From an uncultured Prevotella sp. (GTDB lineage: Bacteria; Bacteroidota; Bacteroidia; Bacteroidales; Bacteroidaceae), in contig USHV01000016.1 of assembly GCA_900554695.1 (NCBI GenBank), forward strand, positions 1 to 63,480: a DNA stretch of 63,480 nucleotides, written 5' to 3'. Each line of letters opens with the position of its first letter. Positions within the stretch are counted from its first letter, which is position 1. A program made the translations under genes and the position numbers. A model generated the notes under the pieces. The model was not told where the DNA came from and did not search any database. It saw only the letters and a program-made list of their open reading frames with translations. Shown one piece after another: positions 44,892 through 52,936 of the stretch.

Positions 44892-45425
44892 TTAATCTTT
44901 AATTATTGTTTTTAATTTTTCCAATTCACTCCAACGCGGATCCACCGCCGTCGCTCCGTTCTCCTCGCTGCTTCGGGCAGCCGAGTGCTCTTCGAGAGCC
45001 TTTATCATGACAGGATTACATTTGCCAGGTGCATGCACGTGTCTGACGGGAACGGCAAGAGCAATGAATTCGTATATGAGCCACGCCACGTCGATGATGC
45101 CTTCGCTCTCATCCACGACGACGAGGTCTTCGTCTTCTGAACATTCGTCACCAAACTTAGCCACGATGTGGTTCTGTGTCTCGATGGGCTGCTCCATGTC
45201 GTCCAGACACAAGTCGCAAGCCACCGTCACATTGCCTGAGATGGAGAAGTCGAGCTCGAAATAGGCCGACGAACGGCGCACGTCCAGACGCACGAGCACG
45301 TCACCTCCACTCACTTCCGAGCCGCCGATGGCACTGAAGTAAGCATCGCCGAGGTCATACTCAAACGTTGTGACGTCGGTTTCCAACCCTTTCAAATCTA
45401 TTTTAAAAGACTCCAAACTGAACAT
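44892..45425 (-). CDS. DUF177 (YceD) family protein
   Basis: A 177-residue protein of the YceD family, which in bacteria sits next to rpmF and is linked to 23S rRNA or ribosome accumulation. It has the central 'VACDLCLDDMEQPIETQNHI' pattern, with the CxxC of the family, and an acidic segment 'ECSEDEDLVVVDESEG'. The start at 45425 (MFSLESFKIDLKGL) matches the family; the frame stays open to ATGs at 45455 and 45473, both still downstream of the -7 box, so a longer form cannot be excluded. First gene of the DUF177-rpmF-fabH unit. Confidence 0.9.
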   Translation of the reverse strand: MFSLESFKIDLKGLETDVTTFEYDLGDAYFSAIGGSEVSGGDVLVRLDVRRSSAYFELDFSISGNVTVACDLCLDDMEQPIETQNHIVAKFGDECSEDEDLVVVDESEGIIDVAWLIYEFIALAVPVRHVHAPGKCNPVMIKALEEHSAARSSEENGATAVDPRWSELEKLKTIIKD

Positions 45426-45514
45426 CGGGCTAATATGGATAGTCTGTGCAGACATTCCGCCGCGCCGAAACAAGATGTTTCAAACGCACGCAGACATTTA
45501 CTGCCTTTGGGATG

Positions 45515-45522
45515 CAAAGTTA
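45515..45522 (-). promoter_or_regulatory. -7 promoter box of DUF177-rpmF-fabH
   Basis: TAACTTTG on the minus strand matches TAnnTTTG and lies 42-90 bases before the possible start codons. Confidence 0.65.
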
Positions 45523-45899
45523 CAAATTATTTTCATTCCAGCATATAAAAAATCAAAAAATCATATTATTTAACCCAAATAGGCCGTTTGAGGCCATGAA
45601 AATTCCATTTTGTCGCCGGCCGACAGGTCTGACGGCCTTGCCGGGAGCGTGGCAGAAAAGGTCGGGAAGCCGCGACTGACGCGATGCTGACAAAAGGACA
45701 GGAAACGGCGTACGGATTGATGATATCATAATAAAACAAAATATATCCGATGATAATATATTTTGAGTCTGAGCGTCAACCACCGGCAACCTGCCGCCCA
45801 CACCGCTGTTTTACGCTCGTTTTTACAGAAAAAATGCCCCACCCGTACTGCGCCCGTCTTTGCAAATTTCCGTTAACATCCGCTCACAGTCAGGACACG

Positions 45900-46215
45900 G
45901 CATTTAACATTCCGATTTTCTCATTCCAGAAAATCTCCGACCGAAAAATGCCTCCCGAAAAGCCCGTTCCAGGCATTTCTCACCCCCGTTTCGCACCGTC
46001 GGTTCTGCGAAAGAGCCCATTTCGCACTCCAATAAAGCCCATTTCACGGCCTGATATAGGCCATATCACCACCCGAAATGGCCCATATCGGAGGCTGAAA
46101 TAGGCTCTTTCGCAGAACGAAGAAAATGCATCCGCGTCATCGTTTACCGTAAACCGCTGTCAGACAACGGTTTACAAAAATCGCGAAATTTTGCGGTTTT
46201 TTCGCGCAAAATTCC
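45900..46215. repeat. 22-bp palindrome-array element, copy 5 (short type)
   Basis: Five units at exact 22-bp steps: 46008, 46030, 46052, 46074 and 46096 (for example TGATATAGGCCATATCAC). Left flank TTTAACATTCCGATTTTCTC (about 45903) matches copies 3 and 4. On the right, GCGAAATTTTGCG and GCGCAAAATTCCGC (about 46174-46211) form a hairpin, in the same position as the hairpin of the long-type elements. It lies between divergent DUF177 and GH123-like genes. Confidence 0.82.
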
Positions 46216-46453
46216 GCCGCGAATGATTTCAGACGAATTTTGGGCGATTTTAAAAGCGAAAATTTAACGTCTCCGTCCGCATTTTTCGTTTTTTTATCAT
46301 TCGGCGTATTGTTTTGCAGTGCACTTATGTCCGTATTGTCTTAATGTGCCTGTTGGCGGCGCTACGCGAACTGAACAGATAGCGGTATGAAGTCGGACGA
46401 CTGATTGAAATTAAAAAACGCGCGATTCATTTGCGCAAGTTGATGTATTTTCG

Positions 46454-46725
46454 TACATTTGTATAATATAGGAGGCGGCTCGGCATAGACCAGTACGGTA
46501 AAACTTCGTTTCCCCGCTTTGGCTCTGCTCTCACCTTTCTGTATATTTGTATAATATAGGAGGCGGCTCGGCATAGACCAGTACGGTAAAACTTCGTTTC
46601 CCCGCTTTGGCTCTGCTCTCACCTTTCTGTATATTTGTATAATATAGGAGGCGGCTCGGCATAGACCAGTACGGTAAAACTTCGTGATTATCGTAAACCA
46701 CTGCACTCACCTTTCACTATATTTG
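46454..46725 (+). repeat. 88-bp tandem repeat carrying four -7 promoter boxes
   Basis: An 88-bp unit is repeated almost perfectly (46461-46548, 46549-46636) and partly a third time. Each junction carries a -7 box: TACATTTG 46454-46461, TATATTTG 46542-46549, 46630-46637 and 46718-46725, all exactly 88 bp apart. The first three have TTTG 20 bases upstream, a good -33 element; the fourth lacks it. All point toward the GH123-like gene, whose ATG lies 124 bases after the last box. An open frame on the other strand (46362-46706) only reflects the repeat. Confidence 0.8.
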
Positions 46726-46849
46726 TAAAATACATAAATATGCGGACACTAAGATGCGCAACAGGATATAATTCCACGAAGACGCACGCATCTTATCACG
46801 ATGATAACAGAAATCCAATATACTAACCCTCAAAAGCAATAATGCCAAC

Positions 46850-48613
46850 ATGAAACCAGAAGCTATCAGCAAAAGACGGACGGCACTGCTCGCCGCACTG
46901 TTTGCGGGCGCGCTGTGCACATTCGGACAGGCCACGACCGACTATGACGAGTTGCCCAACCCCACCGCAACCGACCCCAAAGCGTGGAGCGCGGTGAAGA
47001 GTGTCACCGTAGGATGGGGCGACACAGACACCCGTTACAAAAAGGAACTGCCCGCCGGGACAACCGCCCGCAGCATAAGTCTCACGGCATGGCGGGGCGA
47101 GAAAGTATCGGCGCAGCTCGCAGTGAGCACGCCGGAGAAGCTCTCCGCACTCACCTTCGAGGCAGACGACCTCACCGGCTCAGCCTCAACAATAAGCAAG
47201 GCAAACGTGCGGACGGCATTCGTGAGATATGTAATGGCGGACGAACTGCAGAAGGACGGACAGAACACGTGCAGCGGCCGCAACCAGGATGAGTACAGAC
47301 ATTTTCTCGTGGCCGACCCTATCGACCACCTTACGTCCCGACTCGACATGGAGCCCAACACCACCCGCTGCGGATGGATGAGCATAAACGTGCCGCGCGA
47401 CGCCAAGGCCGGCACATACAGCGGCACCGTAGAGGTGAAGGCCGACGGCAGGACAATAGCGTCGCTGCGCCTCAACGTGAAGGTGAAGAACCGCACGCTG
47501 CCGTCTGCCAAGGACTGGAAGTTTCACCTTGACCTGTGGCAGAACCCGTACGCCGTGGCCCGTTACTACAACGTGGAGCCGTTCAGCGACGAGCACTTCA
47601 GACTCATGCGCCCCATAATGCAGCTGTATGCCGACGGCGGTGGCAAGACGATAACCGTTCCGATAACCCATCGTCCGTGGAACGGACAGACCTACGACGC
47701 GTTCCCGAACATGATAACGTGGATGAAGAAGGCCGACGGCACATGGGCGTTCGACTACACCGCGTTAGACAAATGGGTGGAGTTCATGACAGGTCTCGGC
47801 ATCAACAAACAGATAAGCTGCTACTCCATGATTCCATGGAAGCTGTCGTTCACTTATCTCGACCAGGCCACCAACTCGTTCAAGGCCATCGACGCCAAGC
47901 CGGGCGACAAGGCTTACGAACAGTTGTGGACGGAGATGCTGCGCTCGTTCGCCGCTCATCTGAAAGAGAAAGGCTGGTTCGACATCACCTATATAGCCAT
48001 GGACGAACGCCAACTGAAGGACATGCTCGCCACGCTCGAGGTAATACGCAAGGCGGACAGCGGCTTCAAGGTGGCGCTCGCAGGCTCATATCACAAGGAG
48101 CTGGAGGACAAACTCGACGATTACTGCGTGATAATAAACGAGGACTTCCCTACCGAGAGCATCGCCCGTCGGCGTGCCGCAGGCATGAACTCCACGTTCT
48201 ACACATGCTGCACACCGCCACGCCCCAACACCTTCATACAGAGTCCGCCGGCTGAATCGGAATGGCTGGCATGGCACAGCGCAAAGGAAGGGCTCGACGG
48301 ATACCTGCGCTGGGCATTCAACAGTTGGACGGTGAGTCCGCTCACCGACGCCTGCTTCACCGCATGGCCGGCCGGCGACCCGTTCATTGTCTATCCCGAC
48401 GGACGCAGCTCGATAAGGTTTGAGCGTATGACTGAGGGCATACAGCAGTATGAGAAGGTGCGCCTGCTGAAGGAGGAAGCACATGGCAAAGGCAACAAAT
48501 CGATGCTGAAGAAAATAGAAAAAATCCTGTCGGCGTTCGGCACGAAGGAACTCGACAAGACAACGGCCGCCGAAGCTGTGAACAAGGCGAAGGCCGCCAT
48601 AAACAAACTCTGA
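46850..48613 (+). CDS. GH123-like glycoside hydrolase (DUF4091-containing)
   Basis: A 587-residue exported protein with signal peptide (about 1-28, ending TFGQA). An N-terminal beta-sandwich (about 50-220, 'GTYSGTVEVKADGRTIASL') is followed by a TIM-barrel-like region and a DUF4091-like part near the C-terminus ('GYLRWAFNSWTVSPLTDACF'). 'ITYIAMDERQLKD' (about 385) supplies an Asp-Glu pair at the place of the GH123 catalytic pair. GH123 enzymes cleave beta-N-acetylgalactosamine using substrate assistance; that activity here is inference. The gene stands alone behind an unusual tandem promoter repeat. Confidence 0.85.
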   Translation: MKPEAISKRRTALLAALFAGALCTFGQATTDYDELPNPTATDPKAWSAVKSVTVGWGDTDTRYKKELPAGTTARSISLTAWRGEKVSAQLAVSTPEKLSALTFEADDLTGSASTISKANVRTAFVRYVMADELQKDGQNTCSGRNQDEYRHFLVADPIDHLTSRLDMEPNTTRCGWMSINVPRDAKAGTYSGTVEVKADGRTIASLRLNVKVKNRTLPSAKDWKFHLDLWQNPYAVARYYNVEPFSDEHFRLMRPIMQLYADGGGKTITVPITHRPWNGQTYDAFPNMITWMKKADGTWAFDYTALDKWVEFMTGLGINKQISCYSMIPWKLSFTYLDQATNSFKAIDAKPGDKAYEQLWTEMLRSFAAHLKEKGWFDITYIAMDERQLKDMLATLEVIRKADSGFKVALAGSYHKELEDKLDDYCVIINEDFPTESIARRRAAGMNSTFYTCCTPPRPNTFIQSPPAESEWLAWHSAKEGLDGYLRWAFNSWTVSPLTDACFTAWPAGDPFIVYPDGRSSIRFERMTEGIQQYEKVRLLKEEAHGKGNKSMLKKIEKILSAFGTKELDKTTAAEAVNKAKAAINKL

Positions 48614-48640
48614 CTTGACCGACACACCGCGACAATATGC

Positions 48641-48683
48641 GAAGACCGTGGCACTGAGGCTCTCAGCCTGTGCCACGGTCTTC
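48641..48683 (+). terminator. Terminator of the GH123-like gene
   Basis: A 14-bp stem GAAGACCGTGGCAC/GTGCCACGGTCTTC whose loop forms a further small stem (AGGCT/AGCCT), followed by TTCGTTAT; 28 bases after the stop. Confidence 0.8.
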
Positions 48684-48860
48684 TTCGTTATACGTTCCGC
48701 AGAGATATACATGCCGTCACCGTGCCGCGGCCATGCCCGTATCGCGCAGAATAAATATCATGACCTACTATGATGAAACGTAAAATCCATCTGCCCGTCC
48801 CGTACGTCGCGCGCAGGAGACAGACAGATGTCACAGGGTTACGATCAACGAAACCGCGGA

Positions 48861-50438
48861 TTATTCGTCTGTTGTTTTCTTTTTAAGAAATATGTTCACC
48901 GTGTTCTCGCCTGAAGTGCCGCCTTTATTCACCACGACCGACTCTATATCGTCCGGCGAAATGGCTTCAATCTCTTCCTTTGTCACGGTCTTGCCGTCAA
49001 TCATGTAGGTGGGTTCTTCCTCCATGTTGTAAACCTCGACATTAGTTGATTTGTTTCCTTTACTGCTCAACTTGACAAGACTCATATCCATCACGTCACC
49101 CGCTGCCGCAGTATTGCCCTTTTGGTTTATCGTAATAGTATTCACCTTGCCTGCCGTTGCCTTATTTTCTGAAGAGGCGGAAGAAGCAGAAGACTCATCG
49201 GCAGACTTTTTCAGTGTAACGATTAACGCACCACTTTTTCCCTTATCACCATAAATTACGCTGGCATTTTTTCCTTCTATAACAGTAAAAGATTCTATAT
49301 TATCAATGTCTATTTTATACAACTCTTCTTTATTTGTCAAGCGTCCGTTGATACATACAAGTATATCGTCAGGGATCGGTTTGGAAAAACCACTTATTAA
49401 TGACCTGACCGAATCGTTCGACTCTACTCTCGCACGATCTGACACAGACTTTTTTCCAAAAACAGCTTCTATCAACGATGTCTCGTTCTCACTATTTGTG
49501 TCTGCCTTAACTATCATCGCGCCGGCTTCAGACACAACCTTACCACTCTCCTGCGCTACCTCACCGGCCATCTTTGTGGCTGCCGGAGTGGCGAAAACGA
49601 TTACAGACACTGCGGCCAAAGGAAGCACTATGGCTGCCTTGACACGATTCCACGGATTCGATTTTTTCATTTTCATCATAGTTATACGTTTCTTTAAGTT
49701 AGTTTGGTTCAAGTTGTTTGCCATGGCGAAAAGGCGTTCGCCCACTGCCTTGCGTATGAGAAGGAGCTGATAGCCGGATGCATCGACGCCCTGACGGAGC
49801 ACTGCGTCGTCGGCCTCATACTCGTGAACGTCGCGCAGCTCGGCACGCAACAGCCACGCTGCCGGCGAGAACCAGCAGAACATTATTATGGTGTTGCACA
49901 GAGCTATATCTACAGAATGATGGTGGCTCACGTGTGCCTGCTCGTGTATCACTATCTCCCTGGCTCCCGACAGGTAGTCTTTCAGACTGATTACTATGCG
50001 GTTGAACCAGCTGAAAGGTGCCGTGTCGCCACTGACTACGGTCACCAGCGTGCCGCAGGTCTCGCACAATCGTCCGCTACGAAGAAGCATCGTAAGACGC
50101 ACCAGCGACACAACCGACCGCACCAACAGCAGCACGAAACCGGCAATCCACACCAGCGTGAGCACTTGTATGAACGTAAGCCCCGCCCCATCGCCGTCCG
50201 CCACGGTGGCAGTCTGTACGAATGTCGCCTCGGCAAGGGCGATGGTCTGATGGACGGGAGCCGGAGTCTCCAGCGTGATGTGCAACAGAGGCAGCAGGAG
50301 AGCGGCCGCCTGCATCGTGAGCAGCACACCGCGGTTGAAGGCGTGAAAGCTCTCACGGCTGAGCAGCAGTTTGTACGTCAGATAGAAAACAGTCTGAAGC
50401 ACTGCCACCTTTATTATATATACGAAGAACATTCCCAT
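48861..50438 (-). CDS. BlaR1-like M56 metallopeptidase with plug-like C-terminal repeats
   Basis: A 525-residue membrane protein. Helices at about 5-22, 37-55, 90-112 and near 190 frame a cytoplasmic zinc-peptidase motif 'IVIHEQAHVSHHHSVD' (HExxH, about 163). A further helix (about 268-287) leads to an extracytoplasmic region with two related modules: 'DDILVCINGRLTNKEELYKI' with 'VIYGDKGKSGALIVTLKK', and 'EPTYMIDGKTVTKEEIEAIS' with 'NTVNIFLKKK'. These resemble the plug segment of TonB-dependent receptors. M56 proteins cleave a partner repressor when a signal is sensed; here the partner is the BlaI-like repressor just upstream. What it senses is unknown. Confidence 0.9.
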   Translation of the reverse strand: MGMFFVYIIKVAVLQTVFYLTYKLLLSRESFHAFNRGVLLTMQAAALLLPLLHITLETPAPVHQTIALAEATFVQTATVADGDGAGLTFIQVLTLVWIAGFVLLLVRSVVSLVRLTMLLRSGRLCETCGTLVTVVSGDTAPFSWFNRIVISLKDYLSGAREIVIHEQAHVSHHHSVDIALCNTIIMFCWFSPAAWLLRAELRDVHEYEADDAVLRQGVDASGYQLLLIRKAVGERLFAMANNLNQTNLKKRITMMKMKKSNPWNRVKAAIVLPLAAVSVIVFATPAATKMAGEVAQESGKVVSEAGAMIVKADTNSENETSLIEAVFGKKSVSDRARVESNDSVRSLISGFSKPIPDDILVCINGRLTNKEELYKIDIDNIESFTVIEGKNASVIYGDKGKSGALIVTLKKSADESSASSASSENKATAGKVNTITINQKGNTAAAGDVMDMSLVKLSSKGNKSTNVEVYNMEEEPTYMIDGKTVTKEEIEAISPDDIESVVVNKGGTSGENTVNIFLKKKTTDE

Positions 50439-50533
50439 ATTTATTTTGTTTTCAGATTAGTATTTTCTGTTTGTCCTGTCCGGCACACGGCAGCGGCAGA
50501 AGCGCAATGCAGTATGCCGGCAACGGCGCATTG

Positions 50534-50893
50534 CTATTTGTCTTTCACCATGTCGATGAGCTTCTTAAGGTCATCCACGGTGAGGTCTTCCTCCTTGACA
50601 AGCGACGACACGGCGTCGAGATATGAGTTGCCGAAGAACTTACGTATGACGTTTTTCAGCGATCCGCGGCTGTACTCCTCACGGCTCACCGTGGCAAAAT
50701 ACTGGAAACAGCGTGCCGACAATGCCCTATGAGACAGGAAACCCTTCTCCTCGAGTATGTGCACAAGCGTTGACAGAGTGTTCACATGAGGCTTCGGGTC
50801 GTCATAACAACTCTGAAGCTCACGTATCTGCATGTCACCGCGATTCCAGTAATGATTCATTATCTCTTCTTCCTTGTTCGTAAGTGTCTTCAT
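50534..50893 (-). CDS. BlaI/MecI-family repressor
   Basis: A 119-residue winged-helix repressor. The N-terminal DNA-binding part ('MKTLTNKEEEIMNHYWNRGD', 'VNTLSTLVHILEEKGFL') and the C-terminal dimerisation helices fit the family. 'AVSSLVKEED' is a normal acidic tail. The start at 50893 is preferred over an ATG 18 codons upstream because the longer form would begin inside the operator. It precedes the M56 gene by 95 bases and is thought to repress its own operon until the M56 protease cleaves it. Confidence 0.92.
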   Translation of the reverse strand: MKTLTNKEEEIMNHYWNRGDMQIRELQSCYDDPKPHVNTLSTLVHILEEKGFLSHRALSARCFQYFATVSREEYSRGSLKNVIRKFFGNSYLDAVSSLVKEEDLTVDDLKKLIDMVKDK

Positions 50894-50922
50894 AATAGTT
50901 TCTGTTGTTACGATGACAAAGT

Positions 50923-51002
50923 AACTAAAACTTTTAGTTGAACACAAGAAAAAGGAGTTAATAAAACTAAATCGTTTAGTTATTTAACTAATTCTTTTAG
51001 TT
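50923..51002. promoter_or_regulatory. Three phased 17-bp operators of the BlaI-like repressor
   Basis: Three palindromes: AACTAAAACTTTTAGTT (50923-50939, perfect), AACTAAATCGTTTAGTT (50965-50981) and AACTAATTCTTTTAGTT (50986-51002). Starts are 42 and 21 bp apart, i.e. four and two helical turns, so all face the same side of the DNA. They lie directly upstream of the repressor gene, the expected place for autoregulation; the nearby histidine kinase gene (ending at 51063) points toward them. Confidence 0.8.
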
Positions 51003-51062
51003 AATATATTGTTTTTCGACTTATTACAGCGTTTCCGCAACATATTGGAAACGCCCGAACGA

Positions 51063-52229
51063 CTATTTCCTCAACTCTATCCTGAACGTCGTACCGCGTC
51101 CCGGCTCCGAGCTTTTCACGTATATCCTACCGTGGTGATACTCCTCCACGATACGCTTTGCGAGCGAAAGGCCGAGGCCCCAACCGCGTTTCTTCGTGGT
51201 GAAACCCGGGCGGAACACGTTGCCGAGATTCTTCTTCGCTATGCCCTTGCCCGTGTCGCTCACCTCGACGGCCGTGCGTCCCGGCTCGTCATAAACGGTT
51301 ATGGTGATGCTGCCCTCGCCGCTCATGGCATCAACAGCGTTCTTGCAGAGGTTTTCGATCACCCACTCGAAGAGCGAGGCATTGATGTTCACAATCACAT
51401 CGGTGTCGGGGAAGCAGCAGGTCATCTTGATTTTCGACGACGTGCGACGGTCCATATAGTTCACCACATGGTCCATCACGTCGCGCAGGTCGGTGGGCAC
51501 AAGCTCCGGCAACGATCCTATCTTCGAGAAGCGGTCGGCTATGAGCTGCAGGCGTTTTATGTCGTTGGACATCTCGGGGATGAGTTCGTCCGACGGATAA
51601 GTCTCCTTCAGCACCTCCACCCACGCCATGAGGCTCGATATGGGTGTGCCGAGCTGATGGGCGGTCTCCTTTGACAGGCCCACCCACACCTTGTTCTGCT
51701 CCGCCTTCTTCGAGGTGAGCAGGGCGAAGATGGCTATGACAACGAAAATCATCACCACGCCGAGCTGCACATAAGGATAGGACGACAGGCGGCGGAGCAT
51801 CACCGAGTCGTCGTAGCACACATACACGTAGCCGGAAGGGATGCTGTCGGACAGCGCCACCTTTATCACCTTGTCCGACTGCAACAGCCGCAGTCCCTCG
51901 GCCTTGACATGGGCGAGCGTGTCGGCATAGTTGTCGCACGAATGTATGGTAAGGTTGCGGAAGGTCTGCACGTTCTTGTTCTCGTCCATCACGATCACGG
52001 GGATGGTGGTGTTGCTGTTCAGCACGTTGAGCACGAGATTCAGGTCGGCATTGCTGTCGGCATTGCTGAATGTGCGCATGGCCTCGGCCCACGTCTCCAT
52101 CTTCTTGTGCTCCTCTGCCGAGAGGTCGCGGATGAGAAAATGAGACACGAGCAGCGATGCGACAGCTATTATCACGGCTGCCACAACGAGCAGAATCTTA
52201 ACACGGCGTATCTGGTCTGTCCATTGCAT
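51063..52229 (-). CDS. Sensor histidine kinase
   Basis: A 388-residue membrane kinase. Helices at about 11-33 and 153-172 enclose a small periplasmic domain of about 120 residues with no recognised fold. The phospho-acceptor motif is 'GLSKETAHQLGTPISSLMAW' (His about 188). The ATP-binding part has 'ENLCKNAVDAM' (N box), 'DTGKGI' (G1) and 'RGWGLGLSLAKRIVEEY' (G2). No response-regulator gene is adjacent, so it is an orphan kinase. Its signal is unknown. Confidence 0.93.
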   Translation of the reverse strand: MQWTDQIRRVKILLVVAAVIIAVASLLVSHFLIRDLSAEEHKKMETWAEAMRTFSNADSNADLNLVLNVLNSNTTIPVIVMDENKNVQTFRNLTIHSCDNYADTLAHVKAEGLRLLQSDKVIKVALSDSIPSGYVYVCYDDSVMLRRLSSYPYVQLGVVMIFVVIAIFALLTSKKAEQNKVWVGLSKETAHQLGTPISSLMAWVEVLKETYPSDELIPEMSNDIKRLQLIADRFSKIGSLPELVPTDLRDVMDHVVNYMDRRTSSKIKMTCCFPDTDVIVNINASLFEWVIENLCKNAVDAMSGEGSITITVYDEPGRTAVEVSDTGKGIAKKNLGNVFRPGFTTKKRGWGLGLSLAKRIVEEYHHGRIYVKSSEPGRGTTFRIELRK

Positions 52230-52304
52230 ACTGATATGATAACGAGATTACGCGCGGTTTATTGCCTCGGCAGGCTCCGCAGGGGGCTATGGAGAAAGAC
52301 GTAC

Positions 52305-52770
52305 TTACGATTTTTCTTGACTTTATTTTGACAAAATATTTTCGCGAAAGAGATGTAAATGAATGTTAAATCAGACATAATAAAGGTACTTTCGCCCATA
52401 ACGGTCTTATGATATACCCCGTAACATAGTCCGAAAATATACATCCCGTGTTCCGATATTGCCCATTTCGCGGTGCGATAAAGCCCATTTCAGAGGCCGA
52501 AAAGCACCTTTTCGCACTCTAATATAGGCCATTTCGCAGGCCGAAATGGTGCATATTGCAAAACGATAAAATGTCCTTTAAACATAAATCGTTGATATTC
52601 AACGTCTTATAAAAAGCTCTCATAATCCGCGTATTTGCGCCCGATGAAGAGTCTGTCCGCAAATACGCGCTTATTTTTCGGGGTATATCAGTAAACTGAG
52701 GCGTAAAAATCAAAAACTGGTTACAATTTGAAAGTTGCCCGAATCGTTTTCTTTTCGGCATAAGTAAACA
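52305..52770. repeat. 22-bp palindrome-array element, copy 6 (long type, inverted)
   Basis: Inverted relative to copies 1 and 7. In plus-strand order: AT-rich end (TTCTTGACTTTATTTTGAC, about 52313), eight units at exact 22-bp steps from 52410 (52410, 52432, 52454, 52476, 52498, 52520, 52542, 52564), then the inverted repeat CGCGTATTTGCG/CGCAAATACGCG (about 52637-52679). Individual units correspond one-to-one to those of copies 1 and 7. It lies between the divergent kinase and DUF2807 genes. Confidence 0.85.
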
Positions 52771-52936
52771 ACGCTCATCCGTAAGCAAAAGCCGCAGTCA
52801 GGCTTTCTTCCGACCGACATATCACAGCCATCCGCTTTCAAAAAAATCAAAAAAAAATGATGCTCCGCATGTCACAAATACGAAATTGCTGCGTAATATA
52901 AATAAAACGCGAAGCAGAATTAAAAACATATATATT

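Noticed and set aside
45553..45801. 82-codon frame upstream of the DUF177 gene
   Set aside because: No motif, no start signal, and it sits in ordinary AT-rich upstream DNA.
46362..46706. 114-codon frame on the minus strand with repeated peptides
   Set aside because: It only reflects the 88-bp promoter repeat read backwards and has no start signal or family resemblance.
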